Made by a program: the position numbers and the translations under genes
From: Tolypeutes matacus
Taxonomy: Eukaryota > Chordata > Mammalia > Cingulata > Chlamyphoridae
Reading direction: 5' to 3'
DNA length: 64,000 bases
Assembly (NCBI GenBank): GCA_026826555.1
Contig: JAKSZT010038590.1
Location: 161,670 to 225,669, forward strand
In this document: piece by piece, positions 11,791-21,204 of the stretch
Layout: every line of letters starts with the position of its first letter
Position numbering within the stretch: the first letter of the stretch is position 1
The notes under the pieces: generated by a model
The model's database searches: none
What the model saw: the letters and a program-made list of their open reading frames with translations, nothing else
Told to the model about the DNA's origin: nothing

Positions 11791-12786
11791 TCATATATCA
11801 CTACCTTCTTCCACTACCCATTCCTTGTTCCCATTACCTTCAGCAAGCACTTCAGCTGACCGTGGTTCTTTGCCTGGTGGGGTGACCCAAACTTTCATTC
11901 CCGAAGATTCTGGGCCATTGTTAGTCCTGCTTGAATTGAATTTTCCATTGACTTTAATCACAGGGCATGGCAGGACTAGGAGATGCCCTAAAGGATCCCC
12001 TGCATTCCAGGCAAACTCTTCTTTACCCCAATTATGTAGATGTAGTCCTATTTCCCCTTGATAGTCAGGATCAATCACCCCAGCCAGTACTGTAATTCCC
12101 TTCTTTGCCTGTTGATTCACAGGTAAGAGGAGCCCAAAGTGGCCAGGTGGAAGTCTTAACTTCCAGTTCAATGGAATCACTGTTATGTTCCCAGGTGGCA
12201 GCACTCCTCCTCTTGGGACTAAAACCTGTAGACCAGCAGAGCTTAAGGTTTCAGGGACAGGAAGCAAAAATCTTCCTAGTGGGTCACTAGGGGAAATAGT
12301 GAGTGGTGCCACTCCCATTTCCACCCCTTGATTCCTGGACCCATGAATCCTGGCTATGGGAGAAACAGCACCATAGAGAGGACATTGATTCAGAGCATAC
12401 ACAGCATCCTGGAGAACATTGCCCCAGCCCTGCAAGGTGTTGCCACCTAGTTGGTGTCGTAATTGAGTCTTCAAAAGGCCATTCCACCATTCTATTAATC
12501 CAGCTGCTTCAGGGTGATGGGGAACATGGTAAGACCAGTGAATTCCATGGGCATGTGCCCATTCCCACACATCATTTGCTGTGAAATGGGTTCCTTGATC
12601 AGAAGCAATGCTGTGTGGAATGCCATGGCGGTAGATAAGACATTCGGTAAGTCCACGGTGGTAGTTTTGGAAGAAGCATTGCGTGCTGGAAATGCAAACC
12701 CATAGCCAGAGTATGTGTCTATTCCAGTTAAAACAAATCGCTGCCCCTTCCATGATGGAAGTGGCCCAATGTAGTCCACCTGCCAC
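11791..12786 (-). CDS. pol: ERV-L pol 3' part: integrase end and dUTPase
   Basis: 331-codon open frame. From about residue 52 it is integrase catalytic core, with SDQG at 62-65 (second catalytic Asp) and Glu residues at 93 and 99, one of which should be the third acidic residue. The first 50 residues are probably out of frame with integrase. From about residue 190 to 280 it is a dUTPase domain: GVIDPDYQGE at 236-245 matches the nucleotide-binding motif 3 of trimeric dUTPases, and DPLGHLLVLP at 264-273 fits motif 4. dUTPase hydrolyses dUTP and limits uracil in viral DNA. A dUTPase placed after integrase is typical of ERV-L and not of lentiviruses or betaretroviruses. The start given is simply the first Met. 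Expression is not shown. Confidence 0.9.
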   Translation of the reverse strand: MAGGLHWATSIMEGAAICFNWNRHILWLWVCISSTQCFFQNYHRGLTECLIYRHGIPHSIASDQGTHFTANDVWEWAHAHGIHWSYHVPHHPEAAGLIEWWNGLLKTQLRHQLGGNTLQGWGNVLQDAVYALNQCPLYGAVSPIARIHGSRNQGVEMGVAPLTISPSDPLGRFLLPVPETLSSAGLQVLVPRGGVLPPGNITVIPLNWKLRLPPGHFGLLLPVNQQAKKGITVLAGVIDPDYQGEIGLHLHNWGKEEFAWNAGDPLGHLLVLPCPVIKVNGKFNSSRTNNGPESSGMKVWVTPPGKEPRSAEVLAEGNGNKEWVVEEGSDI

Positions 12787-13304
12787 CAGGTAGCAGGCTG
12801 GTCACCTCGAGGAATGGTGCCATATCTGGGGCTGAGTGTGGGTCTCTGCTGCTGGCAGATTGGGCATTCAGCAGTGGCTGTAGCCAGGTCAGCCTTGGTG
12901 AGGGGAAGTCCATGTTGCTGAACCCATGCATAACCTCCATCCCTACCTCCATGGCCACTTTGTTCATGAGCCCATTGGACAATGACAGGAGTGCCTGGGG
13001 AAAGAGGCTGAGCATTAGCCACAGAGCAGGTCATCTTATCCACTTGATTATTAAACTCTTCCTCTGCCAAAGTCACCCTCTGGTGAACATTTATGTGGGA
13101 CACAAATATGTTCGTGTTTTTTGCCCACTCAGAAAGATCTATCCACATAGCTCTTCCCCAGACCTCCTTGTCACCAATTTTCCAATCATGTTCCTTCCAG
13201 GTCCCTGACCATCCAGCCAAACCATTGGCAACAGCCCATGAATCAGTGTACAAATGCACCTCTGGCCATTTCTTCCACCAAGCAAAATGAACAACTCGAT
13301 GCAT
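12495..13304 (-). CDS. pol: ERV-L pol middle part: RNase H end and integrase N-terminus
   Basis: 269-codon open frame. Residues 17-32 (LYTDSWAVANGL) are the RNase H region with a conserved Asp, and HINVHQ near 70-75 fits its C-terminal His motif. The integrase zinc-binding HHCC module follows, with His113, His118 (unusually close), Cys147 and Cys150. The catalytic core starts at about 172, with Asp177 in VDYIG and Asp196 in GIDTYSG. The frame is lost around residue 215 and integrase continues in the overlapping frame that opens at 12786, so a small frameshift separates the two halves. Neither frame alone encodes a whole integrase. Confidence 0.9.
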   Translation of the reverse strand: MHRVVHFAWWKKWPEVHLYTDSWAVANGLAGWSGTWKEHDWKIGDKEVWGRAMWIDLSEWAKNTNIFVSHINVHQRVTLAEEEFNNQVDKMTCSVANAQPLSPGTPVIVQWAHEQSGHGGRDGGYAWVQQHGLPLTKADLATATAECPICQQQRPTLSPRYGTIPRGDQPATWWQVDYIGPLPSWKGQRFVLTGIDTYSGYGFAFPARNASSKTTTVDLPNVLSTAMAFHTALLLIKEPISQQMMCGNGHMPMEFTGLTMFPITLKQLD

Positions 13305-13595
13305 AGCTCAAAGCTCTGCCCACTGGGAGGATTTGCCCTCATCGCTATCCTTCAAGGATGTCCCAGAAAAGGGCTGCAGTGCCGCAGCCGTCCAGTTTCA
13401 GGTGGTACCTGCATATCGTGCAGAACCATCTGTAAACCAGGCCCGAGTTTTCTCATCCTCAGTCAACTGATTGTAAGGGAGTCCCCAAGAGGCCAAAGCC
13501 TTGGGCTGGGAAAGAGAAGGTAACACGGTGGGGGTGGTGACCAGGGGCATTTGGGTCACTTCCTCATGTAACTTACTTGTGCCTTCAGGACCTGC

Positions 13596-14072
13596 TCAAG
13601 CCCTATCTTGTACATACCACTTCCACTTTATTATGCAGTGCTGCTGTGCAAGCCCAACTTTATGGTTTGGTGGGTCAGACAATACCCAGCTCATGGTAGG
13701 CAACTCAGGTCTCATGGTAACTTGATGGCCCATGGTTAAGCGTTCAGTCTCTACTAAGGCCCAGTAGCAAGCCAAAAGTTGCTTCTCAAAAGGGGAGTAG
13801 TTATCTGCAGAGGATGGCAAGGCTTTGCTCCAAAATCCTAAGGGTCTGCGTTGTGATTCCCCTATAGGGGCCTGCCAAAGGCTCCAGACAGCATCTCTAT
13901 TTGCCACTGAAACTTCCAGCACCATTGGATCTGCTGGATCATATGGTCCAAGTGGCAGTGCAGCTTGCACAGCAGCCTGGACCTGTCGCAGGGCTTCCTC
14001 TTGTTCCAGTCCCCAATCAAAACTAGCAGCTTTTCTGGTCACTCCGTAAATGGGCCACAGTAACACACCCAA
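13596..14072 (-). CDS. pol: ERV-L pol: RT connection and RNase H start
   Basis: 158-codon open frame continuing the polymerase after a frame break near 14110. It has the RT connection/tether type sequence PLGFWSKALPSSADNYSPFE at about 78-97, the region between RT thumb and RNase H in ERV and Ty3-like polymerases. The frame closes at 13596, and more RNase H-like sequence lies between 13600 and 13304 in other frames. The degraded paralogue at 50555-51120 covers the same region. Confidence 0.85.
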   Translation of the reverse strand: MGVLLWPIYGVTRKAASFDWGLEQEEALRQVQAAVQAALPLGPYDPADPMVLEVSVANRDAVWSLWQAPIGESQRRPLGFWSKALPSSADNYSPFEKQLLACYWALVETERLTMGHQVTMRPELPTMSWVLSDPPNHKVGLAQQHCIIKWKWYVQDRA

Positions 14073-14110
14073 ATGAAGAATGTGTTGTCTCCAAAATCCA
14101 AAGAGGACAA

Positions 14111-15271
14111 CTAAGCGTTGTGCCTCCTTTTTGGTCGTAGGAGGGCCAGGTGCAACAGCTTATCCTTTACTTTCGAAGGGATATCTCTACAGGCCCCACA
14201 GCACTGGACACCTAGAAATTTCACTGAGGTGGAAGGACCCTGTATTTTTGTTGGATTTATCTCCCATCTTCTCTCATGCAAATGCCTTACCAATAAATCT
14301 AGAGTCTTTGCTACTTCTCGCTCAGTAGGTCCTATCAACATGATATCATCAATATAATGGACCAGTGTGATGTCTCGTGGGAGGGAGAGACGATCAAGGT
14401 CCCTGAGGACAATATTATGACATAGGGCTGGAGAGTTGATATACCCCTGAGGCAGGACAGTGAAGGTATACTGCTGGCCTTGCCAGCTGAAAGCAAACTG
14501 TTTCTGGTGGTCCTTACTAATGGCAATTGAGAAAAAAGCGTTTGCCAGATCAACAGCTGCATACCAGGTACCAGGGGAAGTGTTGATTTGCTCAAGCAAT
14601 GATAACACATCTGGGACAGCAGCTGCAATTGGAGTCACCACCTGGTTAAGTTTATGATAATCTACTGTCATCCTCCAAGATCCATCTGTTTTCTGCACAG
14701 GCCAAATAGGAGAGTTGAATGGGGATGTGGTGGGAATCACCACCCCTGCATCCTTCAAATCCTTGATGGTGGCACTAATCTCTGCAATACCTCCAGGAAT
14801 CCAGTATTGCCTTTGATTTACTATTTTGCTAGGCAGGGGCAGTTCTAGAGGCTTCCACTTGGCCTTTCCAACCATAATAGCCCTCACTCCATGAGTCAGG
14901 GATCCAATGTGGGGATTCTGCCAGTTACTGAGTATGTCTATTCCAATTATGCATTCTGGAACTGGAGAAATAACCACAGAATGGGTCCGGGGACCCACTG
15001 GACCCACTGTGAGATGGACCTGAGCTAAAACTCCATCAATCACCTGACCTCCATAAGCTCCTACTCTGACTGGTGGACCACAGTGACGTTTTGGGTCTCC
15101 TGGAATTAATGTGACTTCTGAGCCAGTGTCTAATAATCCCCAAAATGTCTGATCATTTCCTTTTCCCCAATGCACTCTTACTCTGGCAAAAGGCCATAGG
15201 TCTCCCTGGGGAAAGGTGGGAGGAAGATTAACTGTATAAATTTTTGGCAGTTTAATAGGATCCTTCCCCAA
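14111..15271 (-). CDS. pol: ERV-L pol 5' part: aspartic protease and reverse transcriptase
   Basis: 386-codon open frame. The retroviral protease active site LLDTGS is at residues 46-51, with a matching glycine-rich flap region downstream. Reverse transcriptase fingers and palm follow ([12 protein letters not shown] near 210-225), and the catalytic YIDD box is at 306-309 (plus 14345-14356). The frame ends at 14111 where an A/G-rich stretch suggests a one-base shift. RT copies RNA into DNA and the protease cleaves Gag-Pol. The key residues are kept, in line with a young element, but the polymerase is no longer one open frame. Confidence 0.92.
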   Translation of the reverse strand: MGKDPIKLPKIYTVNLPPTFPQGDLWPFARVRVHWGKGNDQTFWGLLDTGSEVTLIPGDPKRHCGPPVRVGAYGGQVIDGVLAQVHLTVGPVGPRTHSVVISPVPECIIGIDILSNWQNPHIGSLTHGVRAIMVGKAKWKPLELPLPSKIVNQRQYWIPGGIAEISATIKDLKDAGVVIPTTSPFNSPIWPVQKTDGSWRMTVDYHKLNQVVTPIAAAVPDVLSLLEQINTSPGTWYAAVDLANAFFSIAISKDHQKQFAFSWQGQQYTFTVLPQGYINSPALCHNIVLRDLDRLSLPRDITLVHYIDDIMLIGPTEREVAKTLDLLVRHLHERRWEINPTKIQGPSTSVKFLGVQCCGACRDIPSKVKDKLLHLALLRPKRRHNA

Positions 15272-15289
15272 GGGGACCCGGCCTTCCCC

Positions 15290-15499
15290 TCATTCAAGGG
15301 GCTCTGGGTCTGTAAACTGTCTCAAATCTGGGAACTGATTAAGGGGCCGTGATTCTCTGCGTCTGTAATTAGAGTTACGATTTTGTTCATTTGACCTAGA
15401 ACTCTTCTGCTTATACAGATCCAGAAGAAATCTAGTAGACTGCCCGTGTATTTCATTTCTGGGTACCCCATGATCTATTAACCAACGCCATAACTCCAT
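15290..15499 (-). CDS. gag: ERV-L gag 3' fragment
   Basis: 69-codon basic frame (many R, N, S and Q) between the main gag frame and the protease frame. It is in the position of the Gag C-terminus/nucleocapsid. I see no CCHC zinc knuckle. The decayed copy at 21205-22300 has homologous DNA here (about 21395-21620). It is separated from the main gag frame by the frame break at the C run 15652-15664. Confidence 0.6.
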   Translation of the reverse strand: MELWRWLIDHGVPRNEIHGQSTRFLLDLYKQKSSRSNEQNRNSNYRRRESRPLNQFPDLRQFTDPEPLE

Positions 15500-15642
15500 G
15501 AGACTCAGACTTTTCTGTGTGCTCTTTTGAATCTGTCTTTCATTGCAGTAGCCACGCCTACCTTGGCTTTGGCGATTAACTGCCGATACTTGACTTTTAC
15601 CGGGCCTTATCCAATCATCCCCATAATATTTAAGGATTCCAA

Positions 15643-17214
15643 TTACTTTACAGCCCCCCCCCCCACAGTAATATCTGGACTGCAGAGAAGAGCAACTACA
15701 GAGCTCTTCAGAGAAGATGGAGTTAGTTTTACAAATTTATTCCTCACAGTCCTGGTTAAAGGTGTGTCCTCTGGACATTCCTGGGGTGGGTGGGCAGGTC
15801 TCAAGTGGTAAATCCATTCTAGCATTCCAATCTCTCTAAGCCTTTGAATCCTCTCATCTACTGTATACCACGGCAAATCAGGCATCTCAACATCAGACAT
15901 GCTAGGCCATCGTTTGGTCCATGCTTCAGTCAGCCACCCAAACAAACTGTTAGAGCCCTTTCTAACCCCTCGAGTTACAGCGTTGAATCCAGAATTTCTG
16001 CTTAGTGGGCCCATATCAATAAATTCAGCCTGATCCAACTTTATATTCCTTCCACCATTATCCCATACCCTTAGTATCCATTCCCACACATATTCCCCTG
16101 ATTTCTGTCTATATAAGTTAGAAAACTCATGCAGTTCTTTCAGAATATAGCGTACTTCCTCATGGGTCACACTTTGTATTTCACCTTTGGGGGTTTCTTG
16201 TGATTTTAATCTAGTAATGGGTCTCAAAGACAAGAGGGGTGGGGAGTCTGGGTAAGGAGAAGGATTAGAGATGTCTTGCAGGCTACTGACCTGAGGACGT
16301 TCCTTTGCATTTTCTTCTGGTGAGACAGGATTATTCTCTTCAGGCAGGGGTTGGAAGACAGATTCCTCATGGCAGACTGGAAGTTGGACCATGCATGCTG
16401 GAGATTGGTTGGTACCTGCCTCGTGGCTGGGAGGAGGTACAGACTCTCTGGGGCAAGGTGGAGGCTGGGTAGTGCAGGGTTCCATTTGGCTTGTACCCAC
16501 CTCAGGGCTGGAAGGAAGTCCAGACTCCCTGGGGCAGGCTGGAGGCTGGATGATACAAGGTTGAGAAGGTGTGGTCTCCACAGGGCAGGCCATCACAGGT
16601 TTATCTGGTAAAGTCTCAGCAGAATTTAGGGTTCCAATGTCCCCACCAATATCATCATCATCCCATATGTCTCCGTCCCAATCCTCGGGGTTCCACTCCT
16701 TTCCAATCAATGCCTTCACTTTAATTGCAGAAACTCTGCGAGGTTGAGATTTTAGTTTCCTCTGTAATTCTGCTACTTGTACAATGAGAGACTGGGTTTG
16801 ATACTCAGATATCTCAAGTCTGTGGCTACAGGAGACAAGATTTTCTTTCAAGGCACACGTAGAAACTTTCATATCATTCATGTGGCATTTAAGTTTCAAA
16901 ATTGAAGACTTTAGCTCATCCCTTTCTTTTGTAACTGTATCCAGAGTATCTAGGAGGAGCCAGCCAACATCATTATATTTTTTTACTCCACAAAATTCTG
17001 TTAAAGTGTTGAAAACACTCTCACCCAGATCCTTGCTTCTTATAAGCATGGAAGTAGGGGAATCCAATGATGCTATTTTGCATATCTCTATTGCCAGCTC
17101 ACACCATGGACTGTTAGCAACCATATTATTGGAAAGAGAGTCATTAGTACCCGTGAGTCCAATTAGAGTGGATAGCCACCTCAGACATCCCATGTTTAAG
17201 ACTCTGTTCCTCAA
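15643..17214 (-). CDS. gag: ERV-L gag, 523 codons, open
   Basis: The longest open frame in the window. Residues about 75-175 are rich in L, K, E and S with heptad-like spacing and may form a coiled coil. About 185-215 is strongly acidic (runs of D). About 225-300 is a proline-rich segment built from three imperfect repeats around CPRES / CHEES. About 340-500 is capsid-like, with tryptophans and an EEVRYILKELHEFSNLY start. Gag forms the particle shell. The first Met lies just downstream of the primer site and 20 bases before the LTR, which fits. The frame ends soon after a run of C on the plus strand at 15652-15664, so its natural C-terminus is probably lost. The homologous gag at 21620-22300 is badly broken. 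Confidence 0.88.
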   Translation of the reverse strand: MRNRVLNMGCLRWLSTLIGLTGTNDSLSNNMVANSPWCELAIEICKIASLDSPTSMLIRSKDLGESVFNTLTEFCGVKKYNDVGWLLLDTLDTVTKERDELKSSILKLKCHMNDMKVSTCALKENLVSCSHRLEISEYQTQSLIVQVAELQRKLKSQPRRVSAIKVKALIGKEWNPEDWDGDIWDDDDIGGDIGTLNSAETLPDKPVMACPVETTPSQPCIIQPPACPRESGLPSSPEVGTSQMEPCTTQPPPCPRESVPPPSHEAGTNQSPACMVQLPVCHEESVFQPLPEENNPVSPEENAKERPQVSSLQDISNPSPYPDSPPLLSLRPITRLKSQETPKGEIQSVTHEEVRYILKELHEFSNLYRQKSGEYVWEWILRVWDNGGRNIKLDQAEFIDMGPLSRNSGFNAVTRGVRKGSNSLFGWLTEAWTKRWPSMSDVEMPDLPWYTVDERIQRLREIGMLEWIYHLRPAHPPQECPEDTPLTRTVRNKFVKLTPSSLKSSVVALLCSPDITVGGGAVK

Positions 17215-17217
17215 GAA

Positions 17218-17232
17218 CCACTCCCGGTACCA
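17218..17232 (-). other. Primer binding site, tRNA-Leu type
   Basis: The minus strand reads TGGTACCGGGAGTGG two bases inside the 5' LTR. It is complementary to the 3' end of a leucine tRNA (UAA type) with one mismatch by my recall of that tRNA. ERV-L is named for its leucine primer. Confidence 0.75.
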
Positions 17233-17234
17233 GC

Positions 17235-17685
17235 TGTATTAGTCAGGGTTCTCTTGGGAAACAGAATCAGCAGGAGATATCTGTGAATAATATGGAACTC
17301 TAAAAGAGTCTCTCACGCACCGTGGGGACGCACAAGTCCAGGTTCCTCAGGCAAGCTGCAAACCAGAGGCTCCAATGAAAGCCCTATGAAAGGTTGTTGA
17401 TGAGTCTCTGGGAGAAGTTGCCTGTCCAACGACGAGCTGGGAAATTCTCTCTGAATGTTGAAATCACTTCCACTTTTAAGTCATTCAACTAATTGGATAA
17501 AAGCACCACCCATTGATAATGTAATCTCCCTGATTGATGCAGATGTAATCAGCCATCCACGCAGTAAACTCACTGGTGACTGAAGTCCATAAATGCTCTT
17601 GTATTACAATTAGCCCAGTGCTTGCTGGAACAAACACCTGGACACAACTACTTGGCCGCGTTGACACATTAGCTTAACCATCACA
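17235..17685 (-). promoter_or_regulatory. ERV-L provirus 5' LTR
   Basis: 451 bp, minus orientation, the partner of 10964-11414. By position it would carry the proviral promoter. It is followed by ATGCC (17686-17690), the second copy of the 5-bp duplication, after which the split L1 resumes. Confidence 0.93.
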
Positions 17686-20600
17686 ATGCCTTTTATTTTT
17701 CTCATCTCATTGGTCTAGCTAAAACCTATAGCATTATATTGAACAGCAGTTGTGACATGGGACATCCTTATCTTGTTCCTGATCTCAGTTGGAAAGCTTT
17801 CAGTCTTTCACCATTGAGTACAATGATAGCCATGGGTTTTTTTATAGATGGGGTTTACCATGTTGAGAATGTTTCCTTCAATTTCTATCTTTTGTAGTAT
17901 TTTCATCAAGAAATGATGTATTTTGTCAAATGCCTTTTCTGAGCCAATAGATAGGATCATGAGATTTTTCTTCTTTGATTTATTAATGTGGTATATTATG
18001 CTAATTGATTTTCCTCTGTTGAACCACCTTTGCATGCCTGGTTAAAACCCATGGTCATGATGAATAATTTTTTTTAATGTGTTGTTGGGTTCAATTAGTA
18101 AGTTTTTTTTTTTTGAGGATTTTTGCATTCATATTCATTAGGGAAATGGGTCTGTAATTTTCTTTTTTGTTTGTTTTTTGGTAGCATTCCTTCTTGTTCA
18201 ATTTTTTGGAAGAACTTGAGTGAAATTGGTGCTAAATATTCTTTAACTGCTTGGGTAGAAATCACCTGTGAAACCATCTGGTCCTGGGCATTTCATTTTG
18301 GGTAGTTGTTTGATGAGTGTTTCAAAATGTTTACATGTGATAGGTTTGTTGAGGTCTTCTATTTTTTCTAGGGTCAGTGTAGGTTGTTCATACATTCCTA
18401 GGAATTGTTCCACTTCATTTGCATTGTCTAGTTTTTAGCATTAAGTTTTTCAAATTAACCTCATAATCTATTACTGTGGGGTCAATAGTAATGTACCTGT
18501 TTTAATTTTTTTATTTCATTAATTTGCATCTTCTCTCTGTTTTTCTTTGTCAGTCTAGTTAAGGGTTTGTTGATTTTCTTAAACTTCTTAAATTTTTTTT
18601 TTGGTTTTGTTAATTTGCTCTATTGTTGTGTTCTCAATTTCATTTATTTCTGTTCTGATCTTTGTTATTTCATTCCTTATACTTGCTTTGGCATTAGTTT
18701 GTGGTTCTTATTTTTATTTCCTCTCATATGTAATTAGGTTATTGATTTTTAGCTTATTCTTTCTTTTTTAATGTAAAAATTCAGGATGTTAATTTCTCTT
18801 TCAGTACTCCATTTCCTGCATCCTGTAGGTTCTGATATTCTGTGTTCTCATTTTCATTCATATTGAGATATTTGCTGATTTTCCTTTTGAAATTTCTTTT
18901 TTGACCTACTGATTATTTAAGAGTGTGTTGTTTTATCTCCATATATTTGTAAATTTTCCTTTTTCTGCCTCTTGTTGATTTCCAACTTTATTCCATATGA
19001 TCAGAGAAAGTGCTTGGTACAATTTCAATCTTGTTGAATTTATTGACATCTGCCTTATGACCAAACATATAGTCTATGCTAGTGAAAGATTCATAAGCAC
19101 GTGAAAAGAATGTATATCATGCTGCTTTGGGGTGCAAATTTCTGTATATGTCTATTAGGTTTAGTACATTTATCATATTATTTCAGCCGTTTCTTTATTG
19201 CTTCTCTGACCTGGTGCTCTATCCAATGCTGAGAGTGGTGTATTGATGTCTCCAACTGTATTGTAGAGGCTACTTTTCCCTTCAGTTTTCCCAGTGTATA
19301 CCTCATGTATTTTGGGGCATCCTGGTTAGGTGCATATGTATTTATGATTGTTATTTCTTCCTGGTGAATTGCTTCTTTTATTAATATATAAAATCCTTTC
19401 TTTTCTCTAAAGACAATTTTGCTTTTAAAGTCTATTTCATCTGATAAGGGTATAGTTACTGTGAAGGTTAGGCTAATGTGTCAACTTGGCCAGGTAATTG
19501 TGCCCAGTTGTTTGGTCAAGTAAGCACTGGGCTAATTGTAATTGAAGGACATTTATGTGCTGTAGTCGTCAGTGAAGTTACTGCATAGATGGCTTTTTAC
19601 ATCTACATCAACCAGGGAGATTGCCATCAGCAATTAGTGATGCTTTATCCAATCATTTGAGTGCTTTAAAAGAGGAAGTGATTTCAGCATTCTGAGATGA
19701 TTTCCCAGCTTGCTTTTGCACAGCCAGCATGTCCTGGATACTTATCAAACACTTTCATTGGACATTCATGTGAACCCCTGGTTTGCAGCCTGCCTGTGGA
19801 ACCTGGGCTTGTGTATCCCCACAGTCATGTGAGAGACTTTTATAAAACCTCATACTATTTACAGATGTCTCCTGTTGATTCTGTTTCCCTAGAGATTCCT
19901 GACTACTACAGTTACTATGGCTTTTTTTAAATTACTACATGTGTGGAATATCTTTTTCTAGGACTTTCATTTCCAACCTATTGGTATCCTTGGTCTACAC
20001 TAAGTTTCTTGTAGACAGCATATAGAAGGCTCATATTTTCTTATCCATTCCACTAGTCTGTGTCTTTTGATTGAACAGTTTGATCCATTACCATTCAATG
20101 TTATTAATGGAAAGTTAGTTCTTATTTCATCCATTATGACATTTGGGTTTTACCTGTCATATTTTATATTCACCACTCTTTTGATACTTTTAGCTACTTT
20201 TACTGATATTATCTTCATTTCTAGACTCTCTTCCAAGCTTCTGTCTCCTGTCTTTTCTTTTCAGGTTGTAGCACACCCTTTAATATTTCATTCAGTGCCA
20301 GACTCTGTTAAAAATGCTCTAAGTTTCTGTTTATCTGTGAATATTCTAAACTCACTCTTATTTTTGAAAGTCAATCTTGCCTGATATAAGATTATTGGCT
20401 GACAGTTTTTCTCTTGCTGTATCTTAAATATAGCATACCAGTGCTTTCTTGCCTCCATAGTTTCTGGTAAGATATCAACACTTAATCTTATTGAGATGTG
20501 AATTACTTTTCTCTTGATGCTCTCAGAATTCTTTGTTTTTCTTTGGCATATGTCGTTCTAATTATTATGTGTCTCAGAACTGGTCGATTCAGATTTATTC

Positions 20601-21200
20601 AGATGGGAGTGCATTGTGATTCTTGGACGCATATATCTATGTCCTTCAATAGGGTAGGAAACATTCTACCGTTATTTCTTCAAATATTCCTTCTGCCCCT
20701 TTTCCCTTATTTTTCCTTCTGGGACACCCATGACACATATGTTTCCATGTTTCTTGCTGATGTTTCTTTCCCTGAGACCTTGTTCAATTTTTTTCCATTC
20801 CTTTCTTCATCTTTCTTTTGTATGTTGGCTTTTGGAGGCCATGTCTTCAAGCGCATAGATCTTTTCTTCTGTCTTCTGAAATCTGTTGTTAAGTGACTTC
20901 AGTGTATTTTCAAATTTCATTTATTGCATCTTTCTTTCCCATAAGATCTGCTATTGTCTATGTGTGCTTTCAAATTCTTATTTGTGCTCCCCCAGTGTCT
21001 TCTTAATATCCTTAATCTCTTTATCCATCTCACTGAATTTATTAAGGGAATTTGTTTGAACATCTATGATTAGTTATCTCAACTCCTTTATGTATCTTGA
21101 TGCTTATCATGTTCCTTTAACTAGGCCATAACTTCCTGTTTCTTGGTATGAATTGTAACTTTTTGTTGGAGTCTTGGCATATAGCTTACTAGATGTATTA
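17686..21200 (-). mobile_element. L1, minus strand, 5' part (interrupted)
   Basis: Continuation of the L1 at 9070-10963. The antisense of ORF2 runs to about 20100, followed by a spacer and ORF1 (about 20480-21130, where 'aggccataacttcctg' at 21123 matches the ORF1 start at 8826). All coding frames are broken. It is interrupted at 19460-19910 by a solo LTR. Confidence 0.85.
19460..19910 (+). repeat. ERV-L-type solo LTR, plus orientation
   Basis: Begins TGTGAAGG and ends CTACTACA, exactly 451 bp, flanked by GTTAC at 19455-19459 and 19911-19915. It is clearly related to the provirus LTRs (TGTCAACTTGGCCA, CCAGTTGTTTGG and other blocks) but more diverged and in the opposite orientation. A solo LTR is the usual product of LTR-LTR recombination. 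It lies in the same L1 as the provirus. Confidence 0.93.
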
Positions 21201-21204
21201 ATTC

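Larger units (their letters stand above)
10964..17685 (-). mobile_element. ERV-L provirus, nearly complete, with dUTPase, no env
   Basis: A class III endogenous retrovirus in minus orientation. Its parts are: 5' LTR 17235-17685, a Leu-type primer site, gag, protease-RT, RNase H, integrase, dUTPase, a polypurine tract and 3' LTR 10964-11414. It sits between direct repeats ATGCC at 10959-10963 and 17686-17690 inside an L1. The two LTRs are the same length (451 bp) and differ at about 12 positions by eye (about 97% identity). The dUTPase after integrase and the lack of env are hallmarks of ERV-L. About five frame breaks separate the long frames (523, 386, 158, 269 and 331 codons). At a neutral rate near 2 per thousand million per site per year the LTR divergence suggests several million years, but the lineage rate is not known here. 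Confidence 0.95.

Noticed and set aside
15643..17214. The 523-codon frame as a host gene
   Set aside because: Its place between a primer site and a protease-RT frame, within paired LTRs, makes it retroviral gag. There is no sign of host use.
11415..17234. An env gene in the provirus
   Set aside because: After the dUTPase only about 370 bases remain before the 3' LTR, and they have no envelope-like frame. This agrees with ERV-L.
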